Below, piece by piece: positions 6,358-13,954 of a DNA stretch of 19,805 bases (within the stretch, counting starts at the first letter, position 1; each line of letters starts with the position of its first letter). The stretch is from Caryophanales bacterium UBA2753 (GTDB taxonomy: Bacteria; Bacillota_I; Bacilli_A; RFN20; CAG-826), in the NCBI GenBank assembly GCA_002353275.1, contig DEJH01000011.1:1-19805 (forward strand). The letters run 5' to 3'. The notes under the pieces were generated by a model that did not search any database, was not told the DNA's origin, and worked only from the letters and a program-made list of their open reading frames with translations. The translations under genes and the position numbers were made by a program.

Positions 6358-8010
6358 ATGGAAATAAAACTGAAGAACCTTACAAAGGTTTTTCCAGGTA
6401 ATCCAGCGAAGAACATTCCAGACGCTGTTGCGGTCGACTCTTTAGACGTGGACATTCGCGACGGTGAATTAATTGGTCTTTTAGGGCCTTCTGGATGTGG
6501 TAAATCAACCACTCTTTACATGATTGCCGGGTTAAAAGCGCCAACCGATGGTGAAATTTGGTTTGGCGACGAAGATGTTACCCACCTTTCACCTGAAAAA
6601 CGTGAAATTGGTCTCGTCTTCCAAAACTATGCTTTATATCCACACATGACTGTTTACGATAATGTTAAGTTCCCATTAACAAACTTAAATATCGTATCTA
6701 ATCTTGTCGATAAAACATTAGCCAATAACCATACCATCAAAGAATTATTGGTCAATGAATTCGATGATGTGATGGCTATAATTTTGAAATCTCAGTACAA
6801 AGGAAAATTCTCAAAAGACATGAGTGCTCGTGGTTTTGTCAAAAAGTACCACATTGTTACTTCTGTCGCCGAAAGAATTTTCAAATTTGGCTTCCAAAAT
6901 ATTAGTACTGAAGAAGCAATTCAATATTCTAAATTACTTAAGAGCAAGGAAGCCTTACAATGCAAGATTAATGTTGCTAAAGAAGATAAAGTTGCAGAAC
7001 TCAATGCTCGAATGGCGGAACTCGATTCTCAAATCGCAGGATATGACGTTGAATCTATTAACGCTCAAGTTCGTGAATTAAGGATTCAAAAGAGAGATGC
7101 CATTTTAGCGGAAATTGATGCTTCAACCGAAATAGAATTAGCCAGAATCGCATCTAAAGGCTTATCTGTTAATGAGAAATTTGAAATTCTCGATCAAAAT
7201 GGACAAGCAATTTCTAAAAAGAGAAGACTTGATAAAGATGAAATGGATGCTCTTATTCAAGAAACTGCTCGACTTGTTCAAATTGATGAATACTTAACAA
7301 GAAAACCAAGCGAATTATCTGGTGGTCAACAACAACGTGTTGCTATTGCTAGAGCACTTGTTAAAAAACCAAGAGTCTTGTTACTCGATGAACCTCTCTC
7401 TAACCTTGATGCTCGTTTGAGATTACAAACCAGAGAAGAAATCAGAAGAATTCAACAAGAAACTGGCATTACAACTATTTTCGTTACCCACGACCAAGAA
7501 GAAGCGATGTCTATCTGTGATGATATCGTCGTTATGAAACTTGGTGTTCAAATGCAACGTGATCATCCACAAGCTGTTTATAATTCACCAAACTGCTTAT
7601 TCGTTGCTAAATTCTTAGGTACTCCACCAATTAACGTTTTTGATGGCGTGATCAAAGGTGGAAAAGTTTACATTGGTGAAGAAGCAATTCTCTCACACAA
7701 GAAACTCGGAGAATTTAAAGATGGTCATAAAGTCTTTGTTGGCATCCGTCCAGAAGGTTTCTTAGCCGGACCTGATGTTCCAGCAAGTAAAAAGGTTTTA
7801 ACACTTAATGTCACTCAATTACAAACTATGGGTAGAGACATCTCTCTTGTTTGTGAATCTGAACATCATAGTGATGAAAATGATATTAAGGTGATTATTG
7901 ATTCATTAATCAAAGTTGAACTTGGGGAAAACAAATTCGGAATCAAGGAACAAAAAACATTCATCTTTGACGGTGTAGATGAAAAAAATTCTAGGATTTA
8001 TTTAGATTAA
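6358..8010 (+). CDS. CUT1/UgpC-type ABC importer ATPase with ~180-residue helical-domain insertion
   Basis: The cytoplasmic ATPase that should power the importer encoded next to it. It has 550 residues, against about 370 for MalK/UgpC. Start ATG 6358 has GGAGG 7 bases upstream. Motifs: Walker A GPSGCGKST (43-51), Q-loop Gln89, signature LSGGQ (320-324), Walker B LLLDEP (341-346), D-loop SNLDA, H-loop His378, and a C-terminal regulatory OB region with VGIRPE (461-466). All catalytic residues are present. The Q-loop to signature distance is 231 residues, against about 50 in MalK, because of an insertion at about 112-290. This holds a helical part and then a Glu/Lys/Ala-rich, coiled-coil-like part (about 195-265). 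Flanking sequence rejoins the canonical pattern at about DKDEMDALIQETARLVQIDEYL. The frame is open throughout and codon use looks continuous. Confidence 0.95.
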   Translation: MEIKLKNLTKVFPGNPAKNIPDAVAVDSLDVDIRDGELIGLLGPSGCGKSTTLYMIAGLKAPTDGEIWFGDEDVTHLSPEKREIGLVFQNYALYPHMTVYDNVKFPLTNLNIVSNLVDKTLANNHTIKELLVNEFDDVMAIILKSQYKGKFSKDMSARGFVKKYHIVTSVAERIFKFGFQNISTEEAIQYSKLLKSKEALQCKINVAKEDKVAELNARMAELDSQIAGYDVESINAQVRELRIQKRDAILAEIDASTEIELARIASKGLSVNEKFEILDQNGQAISKKRRLDKDEMDALIQETARLVQIDEYLTRKPSELSGGQQQRVAIARALVKKPRVLLLDEPLSNLDARLRLQTREEIRRIQQETGITTIFVTHDQEEAMSICDDIVVMKLGVQMQRDHPQAVYNSPNCLFVAKFLGTPPINVFDGVIKGGKVYIGEEAILSHKKLGEFKDGHKVFVGIRPEGFLAGPDVPASKKVLTLNVTQLQTMGRDISLVCESEHHSDENDIKVIIDSLIKVELGENKFGIKEQKTFIFDGVDEKNSRIYLD

Positions 8011-8012
8011 TT

Positions 8013-8960
8013 ATGGAAAGTAAAAACAATTGGAAAGCGTGGTTATATCTAGCACCTGTTATTATTCTTTTAGCAGTGTTCACCTTTTATCCAATTATTA
8101 ACTCCTTTTATGTATCATTCCTTAAGGATTATAACTACTTAACTGGAGCTCATAAGGGATTTACTTTTGACAACTATTTACTCGTCCTTACTCCTTTTAA
8201 AAAGTCAGGACCTGGTTCTATGTTTGAAGAGGTTATGCAGACAGCGTTACCAAATACGCTCCTTCTTACCGTCATCACAGTTCCAATTAGTATTGTCTTG
8301 TCATTATTAATTGCGCTTGGTTTAAATTCCATTAAAGTTCTTAAGAAATTTTTCCAAACAGTATTCTTTATGCCTTATGTTACTAACGCAATCGCGATTG
8401 GCATGGTCTTCTCGGTTGTCTTCGCTAGTGACTATGGTGTATTCAACAATATCTTTGGCTTACACAATGTTAGCTGGATTATTCCATCTGAAATTGTTAC
8501 TGGAGATAAAGTTAATTACTGGAGAGCATTGTTCGCTATTTGCTTCTATATTGTTTGGCATTCATTACCTTACAAGATTCTCATTTTCTTGGGCGGATTA
8601 CAAAATATCGACGCTCAATATTATGATGCAGCAAAAATCGATAGTGCTCCAAAATGGAAAGTCGCACTTAAAATTACAGTTCCGTTATTATCCCCTCAAA
8701 TCCTCTATATGATGATTACATCATTTATTGGTGCATTTAAGGAATATAACTCTGTTATCGGTTTATTTGGTAAAACTGGTGGTACATTTGATAAAACAAC
8801 CGGTCCTAGATCAATGAGGACTATGGTCTTCTTTATCTATGATATGGTTGCTCAAAACAAAGTTCATTACGCATCAGCAGCGTCTATATTCCTATTTATA
8901 ATTATTATGTTATTTACTTTAGTTCAAAGTAAGGTAAGCAAGAGGAGGGTGCATTATTAG
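8013..8960 (+). CDS. ABC sugar-type importer permease, MalF/UgpA family
   Basis: One of the two membrane subunits of the importer. The 315 residues contain a first helix AWLYLAPVIILLAVF (9-23), about five more membrane spans, and the EAA loop YYDAAKIDSAPKWKVALKI (203-221) followed by PLLSP, which docks on the ATPase. This is the family consensus with Asp and Ala in place of the usual Glu-Ala-Ala start. The stop of the ATPase gene is two bases upstream, so the genes are co-transcribed and probably coupled. No good Shine-Dalgarno sequence precedes the ATG. CUT1 permeases carry sugars, glycerol phosphodiesters and related polar molecules. The substrate here cannot be read from the sequence, and the operon suggests a nucleic-acid breakdown product. 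Confidence 0.93.
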   Translation: MESKNNWKAWLYLAPVIILLAVFTFYPIINSFYVSFLKDYNYLTGAHKGFTFDNYLLVLTPFKKSGPGSMFEEVMQTALPNTLLLTVITVPISIVLSLLIALGLNSIKVLKKFFQTVFFMPYVTNAIAIGMVFSVVFASDYGVFNNIFGLHNVSWIIPSEIVTGDKVNYWRALFAICFYIVWHSLPYKILIFLGGLQNIDAQYYDAAKIDSAPKWKVALKITVPLLSPQILYMMITSFIGAFKEYNSVIGLFGKTGGTFDKTTGPRSMRTMVFFIYDMVAQNKVHYASAASIFLFIIIMLFTLVQSKVSKRRVHY

Positions 8961-8961
8961 T

Positions 8962-9918
8962 ATGAAAGCTAAAAAAGTTGATTACAAATACGCTGCCGAC
9001 ACATCTGGTTACGTATTAGCACTTTCCGGAAGTGATTCAAGCACTGAAACAAAGCAAAGGCTTAGCAAAGCTGGACATATTGTTTCATTAATTATTACAT
9101 ATGCTTTGCTCGCTATTGCTGGTTTAGTCATCGTTTTCCCATTCTATTGGATGATTATTACTTCTTTAAAATCAGGTGAAGAAATTCAACAGACCATCCA
9201 AACTTTCTATCCTCATTTCATCAGATGGGAAAACTATACAGAAGCTCTAACTAGATTAGACTTCGTCACATTGTTAAGAAATACTCTTATCGTTGGTATT
9301 ATCTCTACTATTGGTACAGTTATTACTACAATCTTAGCTGCTTATGCTTTTGCAAGATTACAATTTAAAGGTCGTGACCTCGTATTTGCGTTCTTGCTTG
9401 GTAGTATGATGATCCCTGGCGAAATGATGGTTATTTCTAACTATATTTCTGTATCTAGACTTGGATGGACACAAGGCGGAAATTACGTCGGTAACTTCGC
9501 CGCTATGATTGTTCCTTTCTGGGTCTCAATCTTCTATATTTATTTATTAAGACAAAACTTCAAACAAATTCCTAATGAACTCTATCTCGCTGCTAAGGTT
9601 GATGGTAAGAGCGATTGGGAGTTCTTGTGGAAAGTAATGGTACCTCTTGCCATGCCTACATTAACTACTATCTTTATTCTTAAATTAATGGGCGCGTGGA
9701 ACTCATACGTGTGGCCAAACTTAATTGCTTCAGGTCATAAAGAAATATTCCTTATCACAAACGGTTTAAGAGAAACATTCTCTTCTGTTGAAAGGATTGA
9801 TGACTATGGTGCACAAATGGCTGCAACCGTTATTGTTACTGTTCCTCTATTATTATTATTTGTATTTTTCAGAAAATATATCATGCGTGGTGTTGGCCGT
9901 GCAGGTATTAAAGGATAA
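8962..9918 (+). CDS. ABC sugar-type importer permease, MalG/UgpE family
   Basis: The second membrane subunit, 318 residues. A hydrophilic N-terminus of about 38 residues (longer than usual and Ser/Thr/Lys-rich) precedes TM1 (about 40-62), which ends VFPFYWMIITSLK, a MalG-family hallmark. RNTLIVG and the EAA loop NELYLAAKVDGKSDWEFLW (205-223) plus VPLAMP (227-232) are clear, and GAWNSYVWPN (244-253) is also typical. The C-terminus ends in GRAGIKG, close to the family tail GxxxGAVKG. ATG follows the previous stop by one base, and AGGAGG lies at 8943-8948. It forms the heterodimeric pore with the preceding gene's product. Confidence 0.94.
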   Translation: MKAKKVDYKYAADTSGYVLALSGSDSSTETKQRLSKAGHIVSLIITYALLAIAGLVIVFPFYWMIITSLKSGEEIQQTIQTFYPHFIRWENYTEALTRLDFVTLLRNTLIVGIISTIGTVITTILAAYAFARLQFKGRDLVFAFLLGSMMIPGEMMVISNYISVSRLGWTQGGNYVGNFAAMIVPFWVSIFYIYLLRQNFKQIPNELYLAAKVDGKSDWEFLWKVMVPLAMPTLTTIFILKLMGAWNSYVWPNLIASGHKEIFLITNGLRETFSSVERIDDYGAQMAATVIVTVPLLLLFVFFRKYIMRGVGRAGIKG

Positions 9919-9932
9919 AGGAGGCCTTAAAT

Positions 9933-11435
9933 ATGAAAAAGAAAAATTTACTTGTGTTAAGCTGTGTAGGCTTAATGTCCCTCATTGCATGTGGTAGCAC
10001 TGGTGGCGCTAACGTCGACCAATATTTACCAACTGATGATCCATCGTCCCCTGTTGATATTCTCTTCTGGCACTGTATCGGACATACAAAAGGAAGCAAT
10101 GTTGGTAAGATTATCGACGCTTTTAACGTTAAGTATGCTGGTAAATATAATCTTGTTGAAGAGCATATTGCTGGTGATTACGACGGACTTGAAAGTGCTT
10201 TAAGAACCAAACTTGCTGCTAATGAAATCCCTGCATTAGCTATCGGATATCCTGACTCATTTTCCCAATATATGTCTGAGGAAATTGGTGATTCAAGCTT
10301 ATTAAGATTAGATAATTTTATTAAAGATGCAACCTTCGGATATTCCGCTTCAGAAATCGAAAACTTCGTTCCTGGTTATTACGCTGAAGGCACCGGTTAT
10401 CAATTTGATGGAACTTGGTCAATGCCTTTATATAAGTCAACCGAAGTTGTCTTCTATAATGCATCATATTTTGCTGGTGCTAACGATGAAAACGCTGCGC
10501 ACTTCGCAAAAGCCAACGATGATGTTAAAACCGAATTCAATAGATTAAAGAAAATCGTTGATGATGCTGCAGCGGCTGCTACAGATAAACAATTAAAAGA
10601 TCTTAGAGATTTCGTTGTAGCTAATGGCGGTTACACATATTCCATCCCTGAACATTGGGACGATTTCCTCCAAATGGGAAGAGATATTTTGAAAAATAGA
10701 AAAGATGAAGGTGTTTCTAACGCTGGTATTACTCCTATTGGATATGATAGTGATTCTAACTTAATGATTACTCAGATGGCTCAAAGAGAGATTCCATATA
10801 CTCAAAAAGCTGAAGATAACGATGATCGTTACTTATTCAATAACGCAAAAACCGTTGATTTATTAACAGAAATTACAGATGCAATTGCTGAAGGTGTCTT
10901 AACAACAAAAGGATGCTTAGGCAAAAATACAAGTGGTCCTTTCGGTGATAAAACATTATTTGCCTCTGTTGGTTCTACTGGTGGTACAAGCTACAATATT
11001 TCCGCTAAATTTAGAGTTGGTATTGCTCATGTTCCATATTCAGATAAAGAACTTTATATTCAACAAGGACCTTCTATCTGTTTCTTTGATAATGAAGATC
11101 CATATGTCCATAAAGGTGCATGGTTATTCTATAAAATGCTTGCAGATCCAGCGGCAAATGCTGAATTAGCATGTTTAAATAACTATGACCCAATTCGTGT
11201 TACAAGTTATGACGATCCTTTCTATAAAGAGTGGATTTCAACAAAACAAGATGAATTAGCTCACTATGTTCCAAACGTTACCAAGACCTTAGTTCAACAC
11301 TATATGACTTCTCCTGTTTTCCCAGGATCAAGCCAAGCTAGAACATCTATTGGTGACACAATTAAAAACGTTGCTAAATCTGGAGACACTGTTGCTGAAG
11401 CTTTAGCTAGAGCTTATGGCGAATGTACAAGATAA
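9933..11435 (+). CDS. ABC importer solute-binding lipoprotein, UgpB-like
   Basis: The substrate-capturing lipoprotein of the importer, tethered outside the membrane. The 500 residues begin with a signal peptide ending SLIAC (Cys20). The extracellular solute-binding family 1 fold follows: VDILFWHCIG at the first strand, LAANEIPALAIGYPDSF, SMPLYKSTEVVFYN (163-176, the UgpB/MalE hinge signature) and, near the end, FPGSSQARTSIGD. Between YFAGAN and the usual PEHWDDF there is a helical, Asp/Lys/Ala-rich insertion at about 184-236, which is short in most relatives. AAAGGAGG lies upstream of the ATG, 14 bases after the permease stop. Substrate unknown: UgpB-like proteins bind glycerol-3-phosphate or sugars, and the context suggests a product of nucleic-acid breakdown. 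Confidence 0.92.
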   Translation: MKKKNLLVLSCVGLMSLIACGSTGGANVDQYLPTDDPSSPVDILFWHCIGHTKGSNVGKIIDAFNVKYAGKYNLVEEHIAGDYDGLESALRTKLAANEIPALAIGYPDSFSQYMSEEIGDSSLLRLDNFIKDATFGYSASEIENFVPGYYAEGTGYQFDGTWSMPLYKSTEVVFYNASYFAGANDENAAHFAKANDDVKTEFNRLKKIVDDAAAAATDKQLKDLRDFVVANGGYTYSIPEHWDDFLQMGRDILKNRKDEGVSNAGITPIGYDSDSNLMITQMAQREIPYTQKAEDNDDRYLFNNAKTVDLLTEITDAIAEGVLTTKGCLGKNTSGPFGDKTLFASVGSTGGTSYNISAKFRVGIAHVPYSDKELYIQQGPSICFFDNEDPYVHKGAWLFYKMLADPAANAELACLNNYDPIRVTSYDDPFYKEWISTKQDELAHYVPNVTKTLVQHYMTSPVFPGSSQARTSIGDTIKNVAKSGDTVAEALARAYGECTR

Positions 11436-11451
11436 AATAAGGAGAAAAACC

Positions 11452-13566
11452 ATGAAAAAAAGATATACATCTATCTTAGTTGGCCTCTTCTCTATAAGTC
11501 TTCTTGTTGGTTGTGGTTCAAACGGTGGTGGTGCTCAACCTGCTACTTATACAGACGCAACTAAAAATTCCATTTATGGAAAACTATATGATTTTGATAA
11601 AACAACTGTTTCTGCTGGTGATACTTTAACTTTTAAAGTTAAGCCATCTCAATATTTCTTTGTTGAATCTGTTACCAATAACGGACAAAAATGCCGCAAG
11701 GTGTATGAAGATCCAGAAACACATGTCTGTACTTATTCCACAGTTATTCAACCAGGTAAAAATAAATTAGCTGGCAAATATTATGTTGATTCCACTGTTG
11801 ATTTTGTTTCTGAATTCAAGCTTGATATCGGCGATGATATCTTCGAAGAAGTAATGAAGAAGAAACAAAGTGGTGCTGGACAAGGTGTTGCTACCGATCT
11901 TGATTTTAGAAGATCAGGTATTGAACAAGTTCGTGCTCCTTGGACATGGAAAGATGGTACAAAGGTTAGTTCCTCATCAATTGATAGTGACTATTTCATT
12001 AATTACGTTGATGGTGATACTACACACGTAGAAACCTTTAACTTAAATTACACTGTGAAAATCAGATATTTAAGTATTGATACTCCTGAAAGTACTAGTG
12101 AAATTGAAGAATGGGGTTTAACCGCTTCTTATTTCTCAAAATACATCTATAGTGGTGAAGAGGAATATTGGGACAAAATTAAAGATTCTTTTCCAAATGG
12201 AAAACAAGGTATTCAAGCTGGTGCTTCTAGTCTTATCCTTGTTTCTAAAGACTTGACCATTAATGCCGATAAAGCAACAAAAGCCGATTTAAAACTTGGT
12301 TCAACAGAAGAAGGTCCATATCATGCTTCTACTGATGGCAACCAAAGAAACTTGGCTTATGTTTGGTATTCAACAAAAGAAAATCCTACTAAGAATGATT
12401 TCCGCTGTCTAAACCTTGAAATGGTCTATCAAGGATTCTCTAATGGCGTCGGTTCCTCAAAAGACACTTCTGAGAAATATTATCGTATTTTCGATGCTGC
12501 TAATTTATCAGCTAAAGCTAATGGAAGACACTTATATTCTCTAGAAGAAGAAACCGATAAAAATTACTATTATTACAAAACTAAAGAAATTAAGGAAAAA
12601 ACCTTAAAAGAAATCTACGACTCTGTTGTTACTAAAGATGATCCAGATATTGGATATTTAACTGATTCACCTTTAGCTAATAGAAAAACACTTTATAAAG
12701 TTAAAGGTTATGTCAGTAGAAAACTAAAAACTGCTTTCTACATTCAAGATAAGCCATCATACGACAACGCTAAAGTCATTAGCGGTGAAGAAAAACCATA
12801 TGGTCTTTATATCTTCACATATAGTGAAAACTCTATTAAAGAGGGTGACTACGTCGAATGTGTTGGTGCTTTATCTGAATATGGTGGCACTCTTCAAATG
12901 CAAGGATTAGAGTGGAAAGATGGAGTTTCAGATCCAGTTTATAACCGTAATACCACAATTATTTCTAGTGGTCACACAATGGTTCCTGTTAAGTTAACAG
13001 GCGCTCAATTCAACGCTTTGAAATTACCTTCAATTTTAGTTTCAATCGTTGATAATGTTTGGTTCTATGACTTCCAAGACACCAATGGTTCTCTTGCTGA
13101 AGGTGGTTCTCATGAAGTTAATAAATATAATACTTCTTATCCATTCTATAACACATCTAACGCTCCAATTTTCTGGGGAAGTTTTGGTGAAACAGATAAT
13201 ACTTCTGAATTAGCAGCTCTTAGCTCTGTTAGATATGATGATAGAACCATCAGATTCACAGTTGATCAAGATATCGAGTTAGAATACACCCACGACGTAA
13301 CTGGTGTTGTTGAACACGAAAATACCTATAAATTCTTCGTTGGTGGTGAACATTCATATAATATCGATATTACAAAACGTGATGATCCAACTGATCCAAA
13401 TACATTTACTTATACCTTTAAGCGTAAAACCGCTTATTACAATAGCGAGACAGATTTAGGCATTATTGTTATTTCTCACGGCTATCAATCCACTGGTAAC
13501 AAGAGAAAAATGAACGCTAAAATTTGTCGTGCAACTGATGTCATACTTACTGAAATGGCGGGGTAA
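11452..13566 (+). CDS. Surface lipoprotein with staphylococcal-nuclease and OB-fold domains
   Basis: A predicted Ca2+-dependent nuclease anchored to the outer face of the membrane. ATG 11452 is the start: GGAG lies 7 bases before it, and it begins the signal peptide ending LLVGC (Cys21). The in-frame ATG at 11416 would place the signal sequence internally. The protein has 704 residues. A beta-rich N-terminal domain spans about 45-115. The SNase domain spans about 180-365 with VDGDT (D187, D189), IRYLSIDTPES (R205, D210, E213) and QRNLAYVWY (R299). These match the S. aureus nuclease Ca2+ and catalytic residues D19/D21/D40 and R35/E43/R87. An OB-fold, nucleic-acid-binding type (LYKVKGYV...FYIQD...GLYIFT...EGDYVECVGAL, about 412-488) follows, then another beta-rich region to the end. 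Resembles part of B. subtilis YhcR. Same operon as the importer. Confidence 0.88.
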   Translation: MKKRYTSILVGLFSISLLVGCGSNGGGAQPATYTDATKNSIYGKLYDFDKTTVSAGDTLTFKVKPSQYFFVESVTNNGQKCRKVYEDPETHVCTYSTVIQPGKNKLAGKYYVDSTVDFVSEFKLDIGDDIFEEVMKKKQSGAGQGVATDLDFRRSGIEQVRAPWTWKDGTKVSSSSIDSDYFINYVDGDTTHVETFNLNYTVKIRYLSIDTPESTSEIEEWGLTASYFSKYIYSGEEEYWDKIKDSFPNGKQGIQAGASSLILVSKDLTINADKATKADLKLGSTEEGPYHASTDGNQRNLAYVWYSTKENPTKNDFRCLNLEMVYQGFSNGVGSSKDTSEKYYRIFDAANLSAKANGRHLYSLEEETDKNYYYYKTKEIKEKTLKEIYDSVVTKDDPDIGYLTDSPLANRKTLYKVKGYVSRKLKTAFYIQDKPSYDNAKVISGEEKPYGLYIFTYSENSIKEGDYVECVGALSEYGGTLQMQGLEWKDGVSDPVYNRNTTIISSGHTMVPVKLTGAQFNALKLPSILVSIVDNVWFYDFQDTNGSLAEGGSHEVNKYNTSYPFYNTSNAPIFWGSFGETDNTSELAALSSVRYDDRTIRFTVDQDIELEYTHDVTGVVEHENTYKFFVGGEHSYNIDITKRDDPTDPNTFTYTFKRKTAYYNSETDLGIIVISHGYQSTGNKRKMNAKICRATDVILTEMAG

Positions 13567-13571
13567 TTCAT

Positions 13572-13940
13572 ATGGAAGAAAAACAATATGAAACAATGTC
13601 ATATGATGAATTAACCAAAATCAGTAGGGACGATCATCAAGAAGATACAAGACAATACGACAAGCAACAAAATGCATTATGCTTAGTCATGATTGGTGGT
13701 ATTTGTCTTGTATGTGCAATTTTATTTCTAATCCTTTCATTTGAAAGGAAGAAAAAGACGGTAGAACTACAGGTACTTTCTCTACAATTCTTTGTGTGTG
13801 CAGCCTGTTTTGCCGCAGCTCTAATCTTATTGACGATTGGGCTTATTAGATTTTTTAAAGCACACAAGATTAGAAAAGAATTGGCTGTGGAAATCATGAA
13901 GGTTACTTTATTGAAGCAATCCATGATGTCCCAAGAATAA
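13572..13940 (+). CDS. Small two-helix membrane protein, unknown function
   Basis: I do not recognise this family. The 122 residues have a charged N-terminal segment (1-33, with YETMSYDELTKISRDD), two membrane helices (about 36-55 and 70-92) joined by a short basic loop (FERKKKTVE), and a basic amphipathic C-terminal helix (93-122). There is no signal peptide and no lipobox. The start lies five bases after the nuclease stop with a G-rich stretch (GGCGGGG) upstream, and 14 bases separate it from the next gene, so it is embedded in the operon. The topology fits a small accessory or scaffolding protein with both ends in the cytoplasm. A role in assembling or regulating the nuclease/importer is only an inference from position. 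Confidence 0.72.
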   Translation: MEEKQYETMSYDELTKISRDDHQEDTRQYDKQQNALCLVMIGGICLVCAILFLILSFERKKKTVELQVLSLQFFVCAACFAAALILLTIGLIRFFKAHKIRKELAVEIMKVTLLKQSMMSQE

Positions 13941-13954
13941 ATAGGAGGCTTAAA

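Noticed and set aside
11416..11451. ATG at 11416 as start of the nuclease lipoprotein
   Set aside because: It would overlap the previous gene and bury the signal peptide. ATG 11452 has a Shine-Dalgarno sequence and a proper signal start.
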